From Amphibalanus amphitrite (lineage: Eukaryota; Arthropoda; Thecostraca; Balanomorpha; Balanidae), in assembly GCF_019059575.1 (NCBI RefSeq), contig NW_024883015.1, forward strand, positions 62,001-126,000: a stretch of DNA of 64,000 nt, given 5' to 3'. Under the pieces are notes generated by a model. The model saw only the letters and a list, made by a program, of their open reading frames with translations. It did not search any database and was not told the DNA's origin. Positions within the stretch are counted from its first letter, which is position 1. Each line of letters begins with the position of its first letter. Positions 60,409-64,000 of this stretch are shown here, one piece after another. The translations under genes and the position numbers were made by a program.

Positions 60409-60898
60409 GCCTTTTGGGCGGAGAACGAGCGAGCGTGATAGTGAGCCCTGCACGTGCGGAAGGGCGAGAGGGGACTTTCAACGGGCTTGTGCAAAGCACC
60501 CTTCTAACCGGTCGCTAGCGGTGTGCCAAATTTGAACGCAATCGGCCCAGCCGTTCCTGAGATCTGGAAGCCGCATTCTGCACGTGCGCACGTGCAAACG
60601 GAGTCCAAAATGACTTTTGCACGGCACCCTACTAACCGGTGCCCAACCGTGTACCAAATTTGAGCGCAATCGGCCCAGCCGTTCTAGAGATCTGGAAACG
60701 CCCCCTGCACGTGCGGACGTGCAGTAGCACCCTAACCGCAACACATGGGAATGCATTGCCTGGTGGGTGCCTACCTGTATGTCAAGTTTCAGCGAAATCG
60801 CCCCAGTACTTACCGAGTTACTGAAATGGAAACAAATTTGGCACCTCTTCTTTTTGTATTTTGCACGTGCAGTGTGGGTCACTCACATAGATCAAGAG
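60409..60898 (+). repeat. ~128-bp tandem repeat with CACGTGC motifs
   Basis: TACCAAATTTGAGCGCAATCG and CCCAGCCGTTC followed by GAGATCTGGAA and TGCACGTGCG recur at about 60,521 and 60,649, with a weaker third copy from about 60,735. The right edge is the TA target of the next element. Confidence 0.7.
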
Positions 60899-60900
60899 TA

Positions 60901-62242
60901 GGGTAGTGTGGGGTAATTTGAACATAATTTTACGTCTTCTCCGTTGTACCAAATTCCAGCTCAACCTTAAATGAAGAAAAACTGTTTCATTAGCGCATGT
61001 GTCACTTGCTTTCAGTAAGCCTCATTTTTGGACGAGCCGAGCATACCTTGAATAGCATAGCATCACTTCTCCACCAAGTCACGGTGTGTTCAAATTGTCC
61101 CACCGTGGGGTAATTTGAACATACTGCCTTTACCTGCCATAAAAACGATAGTCTCGCCAGCACCGATGTTGTTTGACCCATAAACGAATAGGCAGAGCAA
61201 TTCTAAAAATACCTTTATTTGAAAAATCAACACAATAACAAAATAACAGTTGCAGAGTATCAATATCTGCACGCTGCACACCGGTCAGTTGACGGAATTC
61301 GCCTCTCTTCAATTAACAGAACGTCTATCATCTCCGTTCGATAAAAACTCTACCAAACCTTACTTCATCTGTTATAGTGGTGCCAATCGGAACCTGAACA
61401 TTCGGAGTTCCGATTCTTTATAATGTCCGATTCGGAATTGATCACAAAGGTACAGTAGTCTGGACAACATTGGACGATGGCCTGCCAAACTTAGGCATTT
61501 TTATCAAGTAGGTAATCGTGATTCGTGCGTAGCATTGGCGAATGGAAAGCTTGTTAAGCTCTCAATATAATGAACACTTTTCGGCTGGTAAAATTACATG
61601 ATAAGCAATATAAATGACGGTTTTGAGTGTTGATAGCTGCATAATTTTCGGACATATTTGGACAAGTAGTAGACTAACATTTTTGGACGGAAAATCAACG
61701 AAAATGCCGGACATTAGACGGATATCAGACATAACTTTTCTAAAACTGGCATCACTTACCTGCTACTGCTTCGGGTCGAAAATATTGGTTAAAAAAAAAA
61801 ACTGGGAGCGTTTTTTTTTCGGAGCTATCCCTGTCTTCATTGAAATTCTCACACTATGTTCAAATTACCCCACGCTAAAAGTTATTTTGCCATTTTTAAA
61901 AACAGGGTTCAAAAGCAAATTTCTTGGATTGAAGGCACTGAATAGGTCATTGTACAACAAAAGCCGTTGCGTATTAGGCGCTAGCAATGCAAGATTTTGC
62001 GCTGCAATGAAGTTGCAATGACGTGTTGTTAGGCGTTTATCCTTGCGAAATTGATTTTTTACACTGTGCGTCAACATCTTCATTCCCTGAAACTTTAAAC
62101 CCCGTTCATGTGATAGCCCTTTTAGTTACGATAATTTCTTTCATTGGTCTTATTGTCATGCCATTTATGGATTTTCCGTAATTTTGTGTTATTCACACTA
62201 TGTTCAAATTGCCCCACATGTTCAAATTACCCCACCCTACCC
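60901..62242. mobile_element. Mariner-type element with GGGGTAATTTGAACA repeats
   Basis: GGGTAGTGTGGGGTAATTTG at the left end is inverted at the right (GTTCAAATTACCCCACCC...), with TA on both sides (60,899-60,900 and 62,243-62,244). Further copies of the GGGGTAATTTGAACAT word occur at about 61,107 (direct), and inverted at about 61,858 and 62,200. 1,342 bp. The interior has frames up to 135 codons but no transposase motif I recognise. The superfamily is inferred from the TA flanks. Confidence 0.7.
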
Positions 62243-62246
62243 TATC

Positions 62247-62425
62247 CGACTTCTGGTAGAAGGGATGCAGCTACCCTATAAAAATTACCGCAAGACAATC
62301 GCTCAAGCCGCTGCTGAGATATGGGCCTCTCAAAGGGCTTCTCAGCTAGAAGGGATGGGGCTACCCAGCAAAAAAGATCGCATGCCAATCGGTCTAGCGG
62401 TTGCTGAGATATAAGTCTCTCAAAA
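62247..62425 (+). repeat. Two-copy ~89-bp direct repeat
   Basis: TAGAAGGGATG...GCTACCC followed by CAATCG...GCTGAGATAT and CTCTCAAA occurs twice, from about 62,257 and 62,346. Similar in wording to the 60.4-60.9 kb repeat, so both may belong to one older element split by the mariner-type insertion. Confidence 0.6.
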
Positions 62426-62429
62426 GCGT

Positions 62430-62467
62430 TACAGGCCGGGCCGGGCCGGGCCGGGCCGGGCCGGGCC
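62430..62467 (+). repeat. (GGGCC)n short repeat
   Basis: GGCCGGGCC reiterated about seven times. Similar words are found subterminally in the 36,745 hAT element. Confidence 0.85.
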
Positions 62468-63330
62468 GCTCATACTGAGATTTTCCCGTTATATTGAAAA
62501 GACTCGCTTCGCTCGCTGCGCTCGCTCGCTCGTAATAACAATCGCTAAATTTTTCATAATGAAAATGAGAGCCGTAATGCTGTACTTCCGAGGTAAGAGA
62601 CAATTCCGTTCAATTGTCATTAACAAATAACGGTGCAGAACACGATGAAAGAATTCCAAAATTAAAGAATGGTCGTAACTCGTAAGCAGGCAACCGTTAA
62701 CCCGCCTGGCGGTGGGCCTCCAGGCCACTAACACTACAGTTTGGCAGAAAAACGTTTACCAAAGACCATGAAAAGGAATATTAGAACGAGCATCATGCTT
62801 ATGGTATCTGATGCCTTTTGTAACCTTTTACACCAAGGGAAATAAAAGCAAGGTGCAGTCAAAACTGCGACGTGAGCGAACATAGGAAAAATACCCCGCG
62901 ACATAGATTGCAAAATAATTGAACAACAGATTGCTTTGAAAATATGTGCGCTAAAAAATAGGCGTCATACCAAGAAAATACTCAATGCTTATCGAGAATA
63001 CCTATTGACTGGATAGATAAGGACACGCTTCAAAGTCTCATCGTTAAAGACGGGCGTATGTCCTACGTCGTACTAATTAATAGTTAAATATATCGATGAA
63101 TGAATTAAGCATATCTAGTGGCTGCTCTGTGTTGTGTTTCATGGACTATAGAGTAAAGAGACATTTTTGCATACCCCTAAAGGTAAGTCTGACTTCCTTG
63201 TCCTCAATAACACCACCTTCTTGGAACAATTAAATATCTGGTATGTACAGTCGTGTACAGGTTGATGGTCCGCCACTCTTTATCCACCGGGTTCCTATGG
63301 CTCAGCATTGGCAGCAGCCGCCTGGTACCG
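62468..63330. other. No gene recognised
   Basis: Short reiterated CGCTCGCTCG at about 62,508-62,530. No exon or element boundary identified. Confidence 0.3.
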
Positions 63331-63374
63331 GTAGGCTGTGCCGCATGACCCGAGAGTGAAGCGGCACAGCCTAC
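63331..63374. repeat. 14-bp perfect inverted repeat
   Basis: GTAGGCTGTGCCGC and its exact reverse complement, separated by 16 bases. A G homopolymer follows at about 63,446-63,462. Confidence 0.8.
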
Positions 63375-63810
63375 CCACACTGTATGACACCGGCTCGGGT
63401 CGCCTGGTAGAGCGATTTGACCGGACGCTGCGTTACACCGGCTGGGGGGAGGGGGGGGGGGGTAAGGGTCAGGCCTGTCGATTTGGCTCGGCTCGGTGGA
63501 TGAGGCGGGCTGGAGTGTGGTGTGGGGCGGGGGTGATGTGGGGAGGGAGTGAGCGGACCTGGGGCTGGGTGTGTGTGGTCACTTGTCGCATAGAACCGAT
63601 CGTAATCCACCCTCCAAAAATTCGCTTTAGAGATATTCACAAAACCCAGGGGGGTTCAAACACCCATCTCCCAAGTGGGGTGCGGAAGGACAGGTAAGGG
63701 TCCATACGGTCTCCTCATGAATTGCAGCAAAGAAAGAAAACAGGTCAGTCACCAAATAATCTTTCTGAAAAGTGGACATAGCCTCGGACACAGAAATAAA
63801 CATCCAGCAC

Positions 63811-63885
63811 GCGAAGCGTCTCGAACCGAGCCTCTCACTACCGGTCAGTTTAACAGTCTAGCACTCCTACGCTGAGCTACACCGG
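63811..63885 (-). pseudogene. tRNA-like sequence (weak)
   Basis: The minus strand has TGTAGCTCAG (A-box-like) and GGTTCGAGAC (B box) with CTGTTAA at the anticodon-loop position and a long variable region. The anticodon stem pairs poorly, so it is more likely a tRNA pseudogene or SINE head than a functional tRNA. Confidence 0.35.
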
Positions 63886-64000
63886 ATGGTGGCCACGGCC
63901 GGGGCAAAGTCTGGCCGCGCGGGCGGCGGGGCCGGGAGGTCGGCAGCAAAGTCAATGAATGTTTTTGTGGTTCCGGGTGCCGGTCGCTCTAGCTTGGTGG

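Overview
This window reads as animal nuclear DNA: split genes with GT-AG introns, AATAAA polyadenylation signals, a secreted alpha-carbonic anhydrase, a natriuretic-peptide-receptor-like gene, a LINE, and very dense transposon and satellite DNA. A marine arthropod (perhaps a crustacean) is a guess from the overall character; nothing in the sequence fixes the taxon. Only two host genes are supported, both in the right-hand quarter.

Layout. 1-10.4 kb has no recognisable gene. It holds microsatellites (CAG 1.6 kb, GA 6.66-6.88 kb), fold-back DNA (3.5-4.0 kb, 9.85-9.98 kb), a dispersed family rich in AGGTCA and TGACGTCA with G-run/C-run subterminal hairpins (2.15-2.95 and 5.09-6.43 kb, the latter carrying a 207-bp mariner-type MITE), and a 2-kb inverted-repeat element filled with minisatellite (7.66-9.67 kb). 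From 10,393 to 39,694 the sequence is bracketed by hAT-type ends and an 8-bp target duplication. Inside are 5.4 kb of unassigned DNA, seven tandem copies of a ~2.44-kb unit (15.9-35.7 kb), and a 1.8-kb hAT element (36.7-38.5 kb). Copy six of the array is interrupted by a 2.97-kb element with TTA duplication, which itself carries an 880-bp piggyBac-type element. 39.7-46.2 kb holds another 1-kb hAT element and a 2.34-kb hAT element containing a 255-bp tandem repeat with tRNA-like genes, split by a 991-bp piggyBac-type element.

47.06-52.93 kb carries three consecutive minus-strand exons of a natriuretic-peptide-receptor-like protein (signal peptide plus the start of the ligand-binding domain); its downstream exons were not found. 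54.18-57.95 kb is a minus-strand non-LTR retrotransposon (ORF1 remnant, endonuclease, reverse transcriptase) with frame breaks. 58.98-59.91 kb is an intronless secreted alpha-carbonic anhydrase gene. 60.4-64 kb is again repeats: a 1.34-kb mariner-type element, short tandem repeats and a weak tRNA-like sequence.

The strongest novelty candidate is the ~2.44-kb unit. Each copy has inverted terminal repeats, a 0.65-0.79-kb nearly T-free minisatellite, a CACGTG-rich segment with a TATA box in some copies, and a terminal hairpin. Copies 1/3 and 2/4 form a higher-order dimer. Superfamily names for transposons rest on terminal repeats and target duplications only, since no transposase was found.
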